Below the pieces are notes generated by a model, which saw nothing but the letters and a program-made list of their open reading frames with translations, was not told the origin of the DNA and did not search any database. Positions 29,490-38,313 of a DNA stretch of 64,000 nucleotides are shown here, one piece after another (positions within the stretch are counted from its first letter, which is position 1; every line of letters starts with the position of its first letter). The stretch covers positions 310,001 through 374,000 of the forward strand of contig NZ_NSGE01000004.1 in assembly GCF_002294985.1 (NCBI RefSeq), read 5' to 3'. The translations under genes and the position numbers were made by a program. The DNA is from Mesorhizobium sp. WSM3862. GTDB lineage: Bacteria; Pseudomonadota; Alphaproteobacteria; Rhizobiales; Rhizobiaceae.

Positions 29490-30968
29490 GTGACCAGTGC
29501 TGATCCGGCTTTGTCACTCGAGACAGCGAGCCTCGATCGGCCGGGTTCCTTCGCCGTAGGGTGTAGGCCTTCGGGGTTGGCTTGCTTAACCACCGCCTTT
29601 GCCCTCCTCCCCACCCCCGCCTTCGCCCACGCCTCTGACCGCGGCCACGTCCTGCTTCTTCCCACGGGCTACTACATCGCTGGTGGCGCGCTTGCGGTGG
29701 CTTTCAGCTTTCTGACGCTGGCGCTGCTGCCGCCCGCCGCTCTTGACCGCTTCTGGCGCCGACGCCTCTCTTTGTTAACTGTCAGCGACCACCCGCGCAC
29801 CGTCCTCAGCCTGTTTTCCCTTGCCGGCTTCGTGCTTCTCATCGCCACCGGCCTGTTCGGCAGCCGTGATCCACTCTCCAACCCCTTGCCTCTGGTGATC
29901 TGGACGCTGCTCTGGGCCGGTTTCACGCTGCTGCAGGGGGTACTTGGCGATCTCTGGTCCTGGCTCAACCCGTGGTACGGCCCCTGGCGCGTTGCATCTC
30001 GCGTCTTCAGCCTTCGCACTGACGAAGCCGAGCCATCGCTCCTTCCCAAATGGCTCGGCTACTGGCCGGCGTTCGTCCTGTTCTTCGGCTTCGCCTGGTT
30101 CGAGCTCATCGATCCCGCGCCCGACGATCCGTCGCGCCTGGCCTTCGCCGCCGGCATCTACTGGCTGCTCAGCTTCGCCGCCATATGCGTCTTCGGCTAC
30201 GAAGACTGGAGTCGGCGCGGCGAATTCCTGACCGTCTTCTTCTCCATGGTCGCCCGCTTCGCGCCTTTGCAGCGCGAGAAAGGCCGGCTCCACCTCGGCT
30301 GGCCCGGTGCGAAGCTGCTTTCCGCCTCGTCGCTGCCGGCAAGCGGCACGGCGTTCCTGCTGCTGGCGCTCTCGTCCGTATCCTTCGACGGTCTTTCCAA
30401 AACCTTCTTCTGGCTCGGCCTGTTCGGCGTCAATCCGCTGGAATTTCCCGGCCGCACCGCGTTGATCGGCATCGGCAGCTTTGGCTTGGTGCTGACATTC
30501 ATCTTGTTGGCGGCCGTGTTCGCGCTTGCCGTTTCACTCGGCCAGCGCCTTGCCGGCGACGGGCAACCGTTCGAGAAAGCCGCCGGCCTCCTGGTTTGGT
30601 CGATCGTGCCGATCGCGCTCGCCTACCACATCGCCCACTACCTCACGGCGCTGCTCGTCGACGGCCAATACGCGCTGGTCGCTTTGTCCGACCCGTTCGC
30701 GCTCGGCTGGAACCTGTTCGGCACCGCCGACAGGATGGTCGAGGCGGGCGTTGTCGCCGGCGCCGAGTCGGCCTGGTGGCTGTGGAATCTGCAGGCCGGC
30801 GTCATCATCGCCGGCCATGTGCTGGCGGTCCTGATCGCACACGGCCTAGCCTGGCGACTCCACCCGCAGCCGTCGCGCGCGGCGCTCAGCCAGCTGCCGC
30901 TGACGCTTCTGATGATCGCCTACACCATATTCGGCCTATGGCTGCTTGCTACGCCGACGGCGGGATGA
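29490..30968 (+). CDS. multi-spanning membrane protein, FedB-like (function unclear)
   Basis: An integral membrane protein of up to 492 residues with about ten to twelve hydrophobic helices. The N-terminus has a signal-like stretch (LTTAFALLPTPAFAHASDRGH). It resembles proteins that databases label fenitrothion hydrolase FedB, a name of doubtful meaning. I rely on memory for that. The start is unsure: GTG 29490 has a nearby GAGGGG, while TTG 29577 would give a neat signal peptide. It follows pncB by 13 bases and could be co-transcribed. No catalytic motif is obvious. Confidence 0.65.
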   Translation: MTSADPALSLETASLDRPGSFAVGCRPSGLACLTTAFALLPTPAFAHASDRGHVLLLPTGYYIAGGALAVAFSFLTLALLPPAALDRFWRRRLSLLTVSDHPRTVLSLFSLAGFVLLIATGLFGSRDPLSNPLPLVIWTLLWAGFTLLQGVLGDLWSWLNPWYGPWRVASRVFSLRTDEAEPSLLPKWLGYWPAFVLFFGFAWFELIDPAPDDPSRLAFAAGIYWLLSFAAICVFGYEDWSRRGEFLTVFFSMVARFAPLQREKGRLHLGWPGAKLLSASSLPASGTAFLLLALSSVSFDGLSKTFFWLGLFGVNPLEFPGRTALIGIGSFGLVLTFILLAAVFALAVSLGQRLAGDGQPFEKAAGLLVWSIVPIALAYHIAHYLTALLVDGQYALVALSDPFALGWNLFGTADRMVEAGVVAGAESAWWLWNLQAGVIIAGHVLAVLIAHGLAWRLHPQPSRAALSQLPLTLLMIAYTIFGLWLLATPTAG

Positions 30969-30999
30969 GACAAGGGCCCGTCATGACGCGCGCATGACC

Positions 31000-31096
31000 C
31001 CGAAAATCGGGTTCGATTTTCGGAAAGGATCATGCGGAACATGAAAGTGCGCCAGCGTCCTTTGCGCGTCCCCTAGAGGACGCGCGGCGGCGCTGG
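31000..31096. repeat. rhizobial two-hairpin intergenic repeat
   Basis: First hairpin: CCGAAAATCG-GGTT-CGATTTTCGG (31000-31023), followed by GGAAAGGATCATGCGG. Second hairpin: GCGCGTCC-CCTAGA-GGACGCGC (31064-31085), enclosed by CCAGCG and CGCTGG. The first palindrome plus the GATCATGC word is a very common spacer repeat in Rhizobium and Mesorhizobium genomes, similar in kind to the RIME elements. Confidence 0.7.
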
Positions 31097-31226
31097 AGTG
31101 GAAGCTCGCTTGCCACGTCACGGCTTTGGTGATTTAGTTTGTACACATGCAATTTTCGCGTCCTCCGAGCGCGGAGGATCGAGCCGCCTTATCGCTGGTC
31201 AAAAAACTGAAAACAGGGGAACGGAC

Positions 31227-32531
31227 ATGGCTGACAAGAACGGATTTTTCGACCTCTCCAAAAGCACGCTTTCCCGCCGCACAGCGCTGAAAGGCATCGT
31301 CGCCGGCGCCGGCCTGGCGCTCGCGCCCGGCTTCGTTCGCTACAGCCAGGCGCAGAGTTCGGCGCCGATCAAGATCGGCTTCCAGTCGCACCGCACCGGC
31401 ATCGGCGCCGCCTACGGCCGCTGGTACGAGAAGACGAGCGCTGCCGCCGTCAAGGCGATCAACGATGCCGGCGGTATCAGCGGCCGCAAGGTCGAGCTGG
31501 TGATCGAAGATGATGGCACCGATCCTGCCCGCGGCGCCGAGGTGGTCGGCAAGTTCGCCACGCAGCATAAGACCGACATCGTCTTCGGCACGCTGTTCTC
31601 GCATGTGGTGATCGGCTCGGCGCCCGCCGCCGGCGAAAACAAGATCCCCTATTTCGTGGTCAGCGAAGGCCACCACGTCGCCTCGACGAAGCTCAACCGC
31701 TACGTCTTCCAGCCCGGCATCACCGACGTGAAGAGCCAGATCCAGTCGATGGCGCCGTGGATCGCGGCGAATGCCGGCAAGAAGGTGACGCAGATCTTCC
31801 CCGACTTCGCCTTCGGCTACGACCATCGCGACTACCTGCCGCCGGCGTTGAAGGCGCAAGGCGCCGACGTGATCGCGCAGATCGCCATCCCGCCGACGGA
31901 GTCGTCCTTCACCAAATATTTCCCGCAGATCCCGGCCGAGACCGAGGTGATCTACCACGTCATGGTCGGTCCGGCCGTGCTCACCTTCGTCAAGGAACTC
32001 GGCGAGTTCTACGGCTCGCAAAGGCCGCAGCTCTTCGGCTTCATCGACTCCCTCGAAGCCGTCGACATCAACAGCCCCGGCCTCGAATTCCTCGACGGCA
32101 GCCATTTCTGGGAAGGCTCGCCGCGCTACGCGCAGCCCGATGACTCCGCCGCGCAGAAGGCCTATCGCGCCGCCGTCGGCATCGACGACAATGGCGCCGC
32201 CGTCGGCGACCCCAAGGACGTCTCCACCGCCGCCCACATGTTCGGCTGCTGGGAGACGCTCTATGTCGTCAAGAAGGCGATGGAGGATGCCGGCTACAAG
32301 GGGCCGGAAGACCGCGCCAAGCTGGTCGAGGCAACCGAAGCGCTGAAGGAATTCGCCGAAGGGCCGGAGCATCCGCAGGGTCCGAAAACCTTTAACGGCA
32401 AGATCCACCAATGCTTCGGCATCCAGAACATCTCCAAGGTCGAAGGCGGCAAGCTGAAGGTCGTCCACAAGACCAAGATCGAGGACGGCCTCTACGAGCC
32501 GGAAGGGGATTACACGACGCAAGCGCTGTGA
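31227..32531 (+). CDS. Liv-type ABC transporter substrate-binding protein
   Basis: A 434-residue periplasmic protein of the branched-chain amino-acid/amide binding family (type I fold). The N-terminus has a twin-arginine-like signal (SRRTALKGIVAGAGLALAPG), so export through Tat is possible. The mature part starts SAPIKIGFQSHRTG. It begins a five-gene importer operon. The ligand is not apparent. The short permeases argue against a UrtABCDE urea importer. Because the operon lies near the N-heteroaromatic cluster, an aromatic acid or amide ligand is possible. Confidence 0.9.
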   Translation: MADKNGFFDLSKSTLSRRTALKGIVAGAGLALAPGFVRYSQAQSSAPIKIGFQSHRTGIGAAYGRWYEKTSAAAVKAINDAGGISGRKVELVIEDDGTDPARGAEVVGKFATQHKTDIVFGTLFSHVVIGSAPAAGENKIPYFVVSEGHHVASTKLNRYVFQPGITDVKSQIQSMAPWIAANAGKKVTQIFPDFAFGYDHRDYLPPALKAQGADVIAQIAIPPTESSFTKYFPQIPAETEVIYHVMVGPAVLTFVKELGEFYGSQRPQLFGFIDSLEAVDINSPGLEFLDGSHFWEGSPRYAQPDDSAAQKAYRAAVGIDDNGAAVGDPKDVSTAAHMFGCWETLYVVKKAMEDAGYKGPEDRAKLVEATEALKEFAEGPEHPQGPKTFNGKIHQCFGIQNISKVEGGKLKVVHKTKIEDGLYEPEGDYTTQAL

Positions 32532-32564
32532 GCGTCGACGTTTCACCGAGCGTGAGCGCCAAGC

Positions 32565-32611
32565 CACCCCCCTCTGTCCTGCCGGACAGCCCGGCAGGGC
32601 AGTGGGGGGTG
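32565..32611 (+). other. long stem-loop between Liv binding-protein and permease genes
   Basis: Outer stem CACCCCCC (32565-32572) with GGGGGGTG (32604-32611); inner stem CCTGCCGG (32578-32585) with CCGGCAGG (32591-32598), loop ACAGC. It starts 33 bases after the binding-protein stop. No T-run follows. Likely processing or stabilising structure. Confidence 0.7.
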
Positions 32612-32638
32612 CCTCGCGCATCCGCCGGTATCTAGCCC

Positions 32639-33520
32639 ATGCACTTCGGACCCCACCTCCTGCTCGCCGCCCTGGAAGGCCTCGTCACGTCCGCCGTGCT
32701 GGCGCTGACGGCGCTTGGCCTGTCGCTGGTGTTCGGCGTCATGCGCATCGTCAATGTCGCGCATGGCGAGTTCTTCATGTTGGGCGCCGTGCTTGCCTGG
32801 GCGATCTCGACGGCGATTTCCGGCCATCCCGCGGTCGGCTTCGTCGCCGCGCTGGTGATTGCGCCCTTGCTGGTCGGGCTGGTCGCGTTTCTTGCCGAAT
32901 GGCTGGTGCTGCGCCGGCTGAACTACAATCCCGAAGGCACCATCGTCGCCACCATCGGCATGCTCTATATCATCCAGCAGCTGGCGCTGACCTTCTACGG
33001 GCCGGAAGCGCGCCCGGTCGAGCCGCCCTTGAACTACCGCATCCTGCTGCCGTGGTTCGGCTATTCAGGCTACAAGCTCTCGGTCATTGCCGCCTCCGCG
33101 GTTCTGCTGGTGATCACCTGGCTGGTGCTGACACGGACGAAAATCGGCCTGATCATGCGCGCCACCCAGTATGACCGCGAGACGGCGCAGGCCTTCGGCA
33201 TCCCGGTCGAGCGTGTCTATGCCGGCGTGTTCGCCATCGGCGCCATGCTGGCGGCAATCGCGGCGGTGCTGATCGTGCCGATCAGCCAGGCGCATTACCT
33301 GATGGGGCAGGACCCCCTGCTGCTGTCCTTCATCGTCGTCATCATCGGCGGGCTCGGCTCGCTGCGCGGCACGGTGGTCGCTGCCATCCTGATCGGCCTC
33401 TCCGACGGCATTGTCTCGGTGTTCTTCTCGCCGACCTTGGCCAAGATCATCGCCACGCTGGTGGTCGCCATGGTGCTGGTGTTCCGGCCGCAAGGCCTGT
33501 TCGGGACGGCGGCGCGATGA
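32639..33520 (+). CDS. Liv-type ABC transporter permease (LivH)
   Basis: A 293-residue permease with about eight transmembrane segments. It has the family motif ALGLSLVFGVMRIVNVAHGE (first 40 residues) and the C-terminal VVIIGGLGSLRGTVVAAILI. No strong ribosome binding site is visible before the ATG. Its stop overlaps the next permease start (ATGA). Confidence 0.94.
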   Translation: MHFGPHLLLAALEGLVTSAVLALTALGLSLVFGVMRIVNVAHGEFFMLGAVLAWAISTAISGHPAVGFVAALVIAPLLVGLVAFLAEWLVLRRLNYNPEGTIVATIGMLYIIQQLALTFYGPEARPVEPPLNYRILLPWFGYSGYKLSVIAASAVLLVITWLVLTRTKIGLIMRATQYDRETAQAFGIPVERVYAGVFAIGAMLAAIAAVLIVPISQAHYLMGQDPLLLSFIVVIIGGLGSLRGTVVAAILIGLSDGIVSVFFSPTLAKIIATLVVAMVLVFRPQGLFGTAAR

Positions 33521-34479
33521 AGGATGCTTCGCCGGCGAAGATCTACGCGCTGCATATCGGCGTCATCGCGCTCCTGTTCGCGCTGAATTTCGTCCTGCCC
33601 GATTATCATCAGGGCCTGTTCGCGCGCATCATGGCGCTTGCGGTCTTCGCCATGGGTTACAATCTGCTCTTCGGCTATGTCGGCCTGCTCAGCCTCGGTC
33701 ACGCCATGTTCTTCTCGGCCGGCCTCTATGGTGCCGGGCTGGCTGTCTATCAATTGGGCTGGGGCGTGCCGGAAGCCTTCGTTGCCGGGGTTGCCTGCGG
33801 CGCCCTGCTTGCCTTGGTCATCGGCCTGCTCGCGCTGCGCACATCGGGTGTGGCCTTCATGATCGTCACCATGATGTTCGCGCAGGTCTTCTATCTGCTC
33901 ATCCTTTATTTCGCCGCCTGGACCGGCGGCGATCAGGGCCTGGTCATCCAGCAGCCGTCGAGAATAATCGCGATCGGCGGCGCATCGCTCGACCTGACCA
34001 ATCCGACTGTGCGCTACATGAGCGCTCTGGCGCTGTTCTCGGTCGTGCTGCTCATCACGCTTGTCCTCGTTCGCTCCCGCTTCGGCCGCGTGCTGGTCGC
34101 CATTCGCGAGAATGAGGAGCGCACGAAGATGCTGGGCTACGACACCGTCGCCAACAAGCTCGTCGCCGTCGTTGCCTCGGGCGCCATCTGCGCCGCGTCC
34201 GGTGCGGCTTACGCGCTGCTGTTCGGCTATATTGGATCGAGCTTCGCGTCGGTGCAGTATTCGATCCTGCCACTGCTCTGGGTGCTGCTCGGCGGCGCCG
34301 CGACCATTCTCGGGCCGCTCATCGGCACGCTGTTCATGTATTATGTCACCGACATCACCAGCGGCTTCACCTCCGCCTATCTTTTGATCGTCGGCGTGGC
34401 GCTGATCCTGCTGGTGCTCTTCTTTCCGAAGGGCGTTCTGGGCAGCGTCCGCCAGCGCTGGCTCGGATGGTTGCCGTGA
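33517..34479 (+). CDS. Liv-type ABC transporter permease (LivM)
   Basis: A 320-residue permease, partner of the preceding one. It has the LivM marker GYNLLFGYVGLLSLGHAMFF near residues 46-65 and the cytoplasmic loop SRFGRVLVAIRENEERTKMLGY (core RVLVAIRENEERTKMLGY). About eight to ten helices. The stop overlaps the ATPase start. Confidence 0.94.
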   Translation: MKDASPAKIYALHIGVIALLFALNFVLPDYHQGLFARIMALAVFAMGYNLLFGYVGLLSLGHAMFFSAGLYGAGLAVYQLGWGVPEAFVAGVACGALLALVIGLLALRTSGVAFMIVTMMFAQVFYLLILYFAAWTGGDQGLVIQQPSRIIAIGGASLDLTNPTVRYMSALALFSVVLLITLVLVRSRFGRVLVAIRENEERTKMLGYDTVANKLVAVVASGAICAASGAAYALLFGYIGSSFASVQYSILPLLWVLLGGAATILGPLIGTLFMYYVTDITSGFTSAYLLIVGVALILLVLFFPKGVLGSVRQRWLGWLP

Positions 34480-35204
34480 TGCCGCTGCTCACCACCAAGG
34501 GTCTTTCGCGCCGTTTCGGGGGCTTGCGCGCCGTCGACGGCGTCGATTTCGCGCTGATGCCGGGCGAAATCCGCGCCATCATCGGCCCCAACGGCGCCGG
34601 CAAGACAACTTTCGTCAGCCTGCTCAGCGGCCGCATCCGGCCGTCCTCCGGCATGATCGTCTTCGACGGCGCCGACATCACGACCATGCCGGCTTACAAA
34701 AGGGTTCGCCTCGGCGTTGCCTACACTTTCCAGATCACCAGCGTCTTCGCCAACCTCACGGCCTACGACAATGTCGCGCTGCCGGTGCAGCGCACGCTGA
34801 CCGACGGCCGCTCGAAGGGGCAGGTGAGGAGCGGCGTCATGGCGGCGCTGGAACGCACCGGCCTCGCCGACCGCGCCGGCACGCCGGCCGGCCAGCTTTC
34901 CTACGGCCACCAGCGCCTGCTGGAGGTGGCAATGGGCCTGGCGCTGAGGCCGCGCCTGCTGATCCTCGACGAGCCGACGCAAGGGCTGGCCGACAGCGAG
35001 ATCGACAATTTCGTCCTACTGGTGCGCGAGATCGCCAAGCATGCCACCGTGCTCCTCATCGAGCACAACATGCCGGTGGTCATGCAGCTTGCCGACCGCA
35101 TCACCGTCTTCAATTCGGGAAAGATTCTCGCTGAGGGCACGCCCGAGCAGATCCGCGCCAATGCCGAGGTGCAGGATGCTTATCTCGGAGCGACCCATGG
35201 CTGA
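34479..35204 (+). CDS. Liv-type ABC transporter ATP-binding protein (LivG)
   Basis: A 241-residue ATPase. Walker A GPNGAGKTT is near residue 35, the ABC signature region is LSYGHQRLLEVA (unusual but normal for this family), and Walker B is LLILDEPTQGL. The most likely start is ATG 34479, on the last base of the livM stop and after GGATGG; ATG 34467 would add four residues. It energises the permeases together with the second ATPase. Confidence 0.93.
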   Translation: MPLLTTKGLSRRFGGLRAVDGVDFALMPGEIRAIIGPNGAGKTTFVSLLSGRIRPSSGMIVFDGADITTMPAYKRVRLGVAYTFQITSVFANLTAYDNVALPVQRTLTDGRSKGQVRSGVMAALERTGLADRAGTPAGQLSYGHQRLLEVAMGLALRPRLLILDEPTQGLADSEIDNFVLLVREIAKHATVLLIEHNMPVVMQLADRITVFNSGKILAEGTPEQIRANAEVQDAYLGATHG

Positions 35205-35925
35205 TCTCCCCGGCACCGAGAGCGGGCTGCTCGCTATTTCCGGCCTCGACTGTTTTTACGGCGAGGTGCAGGTGCTCTACGGGCTCGACCTTGTCCTCAA
35301 CAAGGGCGAAGTGCTTTGCCTGTTCGGCCGCAACGGCGCCGGCAAGACGACGACGCTGAAGGCGATCATGGGGCTGGTTCCGGCCGCTGCCGGTTCGATC
35401 AGACTGGCCGGCAAGGAGCTGACCGGGCTTGCCGCGCATGACGTGCCGAAGACGGGCGTCGCTTATGTGCCGCAGGGCCGGCGATTATTCGCCGACATGA
35501 CGGTGGCGGAAAACGTCGAGATCGGCCTGATGGCCCGCGGCAAGGGCAAGGCGACGCGGGAACGCGTCCTCGACCTTTTCCCGCTGCTGCGAGAGCGCTT
35601 GAAGCAACGCTCCGGCACGCTTTCCGGAGGCGAGCAGCAAATGCTTGCCATGGCGCGTGCGCTCTGCCTCGAGCCGCAGGTGCTTCTTCTCGACGAGCCC
35701 ACCGAAGGGCTGATGCCGTCGATGATCGCCAAGATCCGCGAGACGGTGGCGAAGCTGCGCGATCTGGGCGTCTCGACGATCCTGGTCGAGCAGCGCGTCG
35801 ACGCCGTGCTGTCGGTCGCCGACCGCATCTCATTCATCGAGAACGGCCGCAACCGCGAGACGGTCGATGTCGAGGAACTGCGCGCCGACCCCTCCGCGGT
35901 TCGGCGCTATGTAGGCGTGGGCTGA
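35197..35925 (+). CDS. Liv-type ABC transporter ATP-binding protein (LivF)
   Basis: A 242-residue ATPase. Walker A GRNGAGKTTTLKAI, signature LSGGEQQMLAMARAL and Walker B VLLLDEPTEGL are all intact. It starts inside the end of the other ATPase gene (eight-base overlap) and closes the operon. Confidence 0.94.
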   Translation: MADLPGTESGLLAISGLDCFYGEVQVLYGLDLVLNKGEVLCLFGRNGAGKTTTLKAIMGLVPAAAGSIRLAGKELTGLAAHDVPKTGVAYVPQGRRLFADMTVAENVEIGLMARGKGKATRERVLDLFPLLRERLKQRSGTLSGGEQQMLAMARALCLEPQVLLLDEPTEGLMPSMIAKIRETVAKLRDLGVSTILVEQRVDAVLSVADRISFIENGRNRETVDVEELRADPSAVRRYVGVG

Positions 35926-35980
35926 AGGTCACTGCGAAGCAGCGGGAGCTGGCGCCGACCCCCACCCGGACCTGGCCCGA

Positions 35981-35998
35981 CCTCCCCACAAGGGGAGG
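35981..35998. terminator. hairpin between convergent livF and antiporter genes
   Basis: CCTCCCC-ACAA-GGGGAGG, within a 90-base spacer containing CCCCCACCCGGACC. The hairpin is the core of the same repeat class found at 51400. Lying between two convergent genes, it may stop transcription from both sides, but it has no T-run. Confidence 0.4.
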
Positions 35999-36015
35999 TA
36001 AAGCTCTGCACCGCT

Positions 36016-37467
36016 TCACCTAAAAAACAAAAACCCCGCGATCAAAAACGTCGGGATCAGCACCAGGCCGGACCACGCCATGTAGCCGAAGAAGCCCGGC
36101 ACCTTGAAGCCGCGATGTCTGGCGATAGCAAAGACCATGAAGTTCGGCGCATTGCCGATATAAGTGTTGGCACCCATGAACACGGCGCCGGCCGAGATCG
36201 CGGCGAGCGTGGAGGCCGCCTCCGTCATCAGGTGCCTAGCGTCGCCGCCGGCAAGCTCGAAGAACACCAGATAGGTCGGCGCGTTGTCGAGGAAGGACGA
36301 CAGCGCTCCGGTCAGCCAGAAATAGGCGAGATCGTCGGGCTGGCCGTCCGCCGAGGTGACCAGCGAAACCAGCGGCGCCAGCGCGCCATCGTGCCCGGCT
36401 CTCAGGATGGCGATAACCGGCACGATGCAGATGAAGATGCCGGCAAACAGTTTCGCCACCTCGGCGATGGGCCCCCAACTGAAGCCGTTCGCTTCCCTGT
36501 GGTTTTTGTACGAGACTTTGAGCGACAGAAAGGCCAGCGCCAGGATGATCGCGTCGCGGACCAGGTTCTGCAGTTCCAGGCCGATGCCGAGGATCGGGAT
36601 GCTGATGCCCGGCTTCCAGCTGGCGGAAAGCAGGATCGCACCGATCACGCCGGCCAGCAGCGGCAGGTTGGCGAGGCCGCGCAGGCGCACCTTCGTGTCC
36701 GGTGTCGGGTCCTTGATCTTCGGCAAGCCGCCCTCGCGGCGATGCAGCACGATGTCGAGCGCCAGGAAGATGATCAGCACCAGCCCGCCGGTGAACAGCG
36801 TCTCGCGCCAGAGGTTCGCGGTCGTCCAGAAGAAGTCGACCCCGCGCAGGAAGCCGACGAAGAGCGGCGGGTCGCCGAGCGGGGTCAGCGAGCCGCCGAT
36901 GTTCGAAACCAGGAAGATGAAGAAGATCACCACATGCGCGTTGAACGGGCGGTTGTCGTTGGCGCGCAGCATCGGCCGGATCAGGATCATCGAGGCGCCC
37001 GTCGTGCCGATGACCGAGGCGAGGATCGCGCCGATCAGCAGCAGGCCGGAATTGACCAGCGGCGTGCCGTGGATGTTGCCGGCGACCAGGATGCCGCCGG
37101 AAATGGTGAACAGCGCGAACAAAAGGATGATGAAGGACAGATATTCGGTGAGCAGCGTGTGCAGCACCGCCTCGCTTGCCGACGGCATGCCGAAAGCGAT
37201 CGCCAGCGGAACCACGGCAAGTGCCGCCCACGCGGCGGCGATCTTGCCGTAATGATGCTCCCAGACATGATGGAACAGGAGCGGCCCGGTCGCGATCGAC
37301 AGCAACAGGCCGGCAAAGGGCAGCGCCCACCAGAGCGACATCGCCGCCCCGGGCAGCTCATGCGCCTCGGCTGCGAAAACCGGTTGTGGGAAGGCGAGAA
37401 GGAGTGCGGCCGTCATGGTTGCCGCCAACACCTTCGCCAATGTCGCAAAGCCCCCTCGATGCCTCAC
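36016..37467 (-). CDS. NhaD/ArsB-superfamily sodium:proton antiporter-like permease
   Basis: A 483-residue inner-membrane protein with about twelve hydrophobic helices of the ion transporter superfamily. Conserved patches include NIGGSLTPLGDPPLFVGFL and SSFLDNAPTYLVFFELAGG, typical of NhaD-type Na+/H+ antiporters. A signal-like first helix ends VFAAEAHE. The start is GTG 37467, with ATG 37416 as an alternative that keeps that helix. It lies seven bases after the pncA stop on the same strand and is probably co-transcribed with it. The transported ion is inferred from family only. Confidence 0.85.
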   Translation of the reverse strand: MRHRGGFATLAKVLAATMTAALLLAFPQPVFAAEAHELPGAAMSLWWALPFAGLLLSIATGPLLFHHVWEHHYGKIAAAWAALAVVPLAIAFGMPSASEAVLHTLLTEYLSFIILLFALFTISGGILVAGNIHGTPLVNSGLLLIGAILASVIGTTGASMILIRPMLRANDNRPFNAHVVIFFIFLVSNIGGSLTPLGDPPLFVGFLRGVDFFWTTANLWRETLFTGGLVLIIFLALDIVLHRREGGLPKIKDPTPDTKVRLRGLANLPLLAGVIGAILLSASWKPGISIPILGIGLELQNLVRDAIILALAFLSLKVSYKNHREANGFSWGPIAEVAKLFAGIFICIVPVIAILRAGHDGALAPLVSLVTSADGQPDDLAYFWLTGALSSFLDNAPTYLVFFELAGGDARHLMTEAASTLAAISAGAVFMGANTYIGNAPNFMVFAIARHRGFKVPGFFGYMAWSGLVLIPTFLIAGFLFFR

Positions 37468-37474
37468 GGCGCGG

Positions 37475-38089
37475 TCAGTCCGAAAGGTGATCTTCGAGCA
37501 CCACCCCGGCCTCGCGCATCCGTTTCAGCATCGTGCCGACCGAGCCGTTGAGATCGATGCCGCGGCAGGCATCCAGCCGCACCGTCGTCTTGAAACCTTG
37601 CTTGGCGGCATCGAGTGCCGAGAAGGCGACGCAGAAATCGGTGGCCAGGCCGACCAAGGTGATGGTGTCGATGCCGCGCTCCTTGAGATAGCCGGCAAGG
37701 CCGGTTGGGGTCGTGTGGTCGTTCTCGAAGAAAGCCGAATACGAGTCGATCGCGGTGCGGAAACCCTTGCGGATGACCAGTTCCGCTTTGGTCCAGGCGA
37801 GCCCGGAATGGAAATCGGACCCAAGGCTGCCCTGGATGCAGTGATCCGGCCAAAGCGTCTGCGGCCCGTAGGGCATCTCGATCGCTTCGAAGGGCTGCTT
37901 ACCTGGATGGCTGGAAGCGAAGCTCGAATGGCCGGCCGGATGCCAGTCCTGCGTCAGGATCACGTGATCGGTCCGCCGGATCAGGTCGTTGACCAGCGGC
38001 ACGATCTCGTCGCCGCCGGCCACGGCCAACGCGCCGCCGGGGCAAAAGTCGTTCTGCAGGTCGATGACGATGAGCGCTTCGTCGGCCAT
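37475..38089 (-). CDS. pncA: nicotinamidase
   Basis: Cysteine hydrolase converting nicotinamide to nicotinate and ammonia (also active on pyrazinamide). The 204-residue protein has the catalytic triad D10 (VIDLQNDF), K108 and C153 (ATDFCV), and the metal-site pattern D48-W-H50. GGGAGG precedes ATG 38089. It is divergent from the Mo-hydroxylase operon, with 224 bases between them. Nicotinate is the entry compound of NAD salvage through pncB and would also be the first substrate of the adjacent cluster if that degrades nicotinate. Confidence 0.96.
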   Translation of the reverse strand: MADEALIVIDLQNDFCPGGALAVAGGDEIVPLVNDLIRRTDHVILTQDWHPAGHSSFASSHPGKQPFEAIEMPYGPQTLWPDHCIQGSLGSDFHSGLAWTKAELVIRKGFRTAIDSYSAFFENDHTTPTGLAGYLKERGIDTITLVGLATDFCVAFSALDAAKQGFKTTVRLDACRGIDLNGSVGTMLKRMREAGVVLEDHLSD

Positions 38090-38210
38090 GCGGCCTCCCT
38101 TCTTTCTCGGCTTGGGCCCCAGTTGACGCGACCGGACACGGAACCTTGACCAGATGGCCGGCTGCGTCAACCTCCACCGGTATAACAAAGCCGTGGCCGA
38201 CCACTTCGCT

Positions 38211-38255
38211 TTGACAATCGCGGCGAAGTTGATATCATTTGCATACGAATGAATT
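38211..38255 (+). promoter_or_regulatory. promoter with overlapping GTATAC-type operator (left copy)
   Basis: TTGACA (38211-38216) and TATCAT (38233-38238) are spaced 16 bases, a good sigma-70-type promoter. A near-palindrome ATTTGCATACGAAT (38237-38250) overlaps the -10 box and the expected transcription start, as a repressor site should. The 22-base stretch 38234-38255 matches 49236-49257 at 19 positions. The operon's first start codon is at 38314. Confidence 0.75.
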
Positions 38256-38313
38256 TGCCCGGCTGGACGGCGGCAGATTCCCTCGGAAAGGCCCCTTTCT
38301 GGGAAGGCAAAGC

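Noticed and set aside
31227-35925. UrtABCDE urea importer, because a urease operon is in the window
   Set aside because: The first permease has 293 residues, while UrtB is usually about 500, and the operon is over 20 kb from the urease genes. A general Liv-type call is safer.
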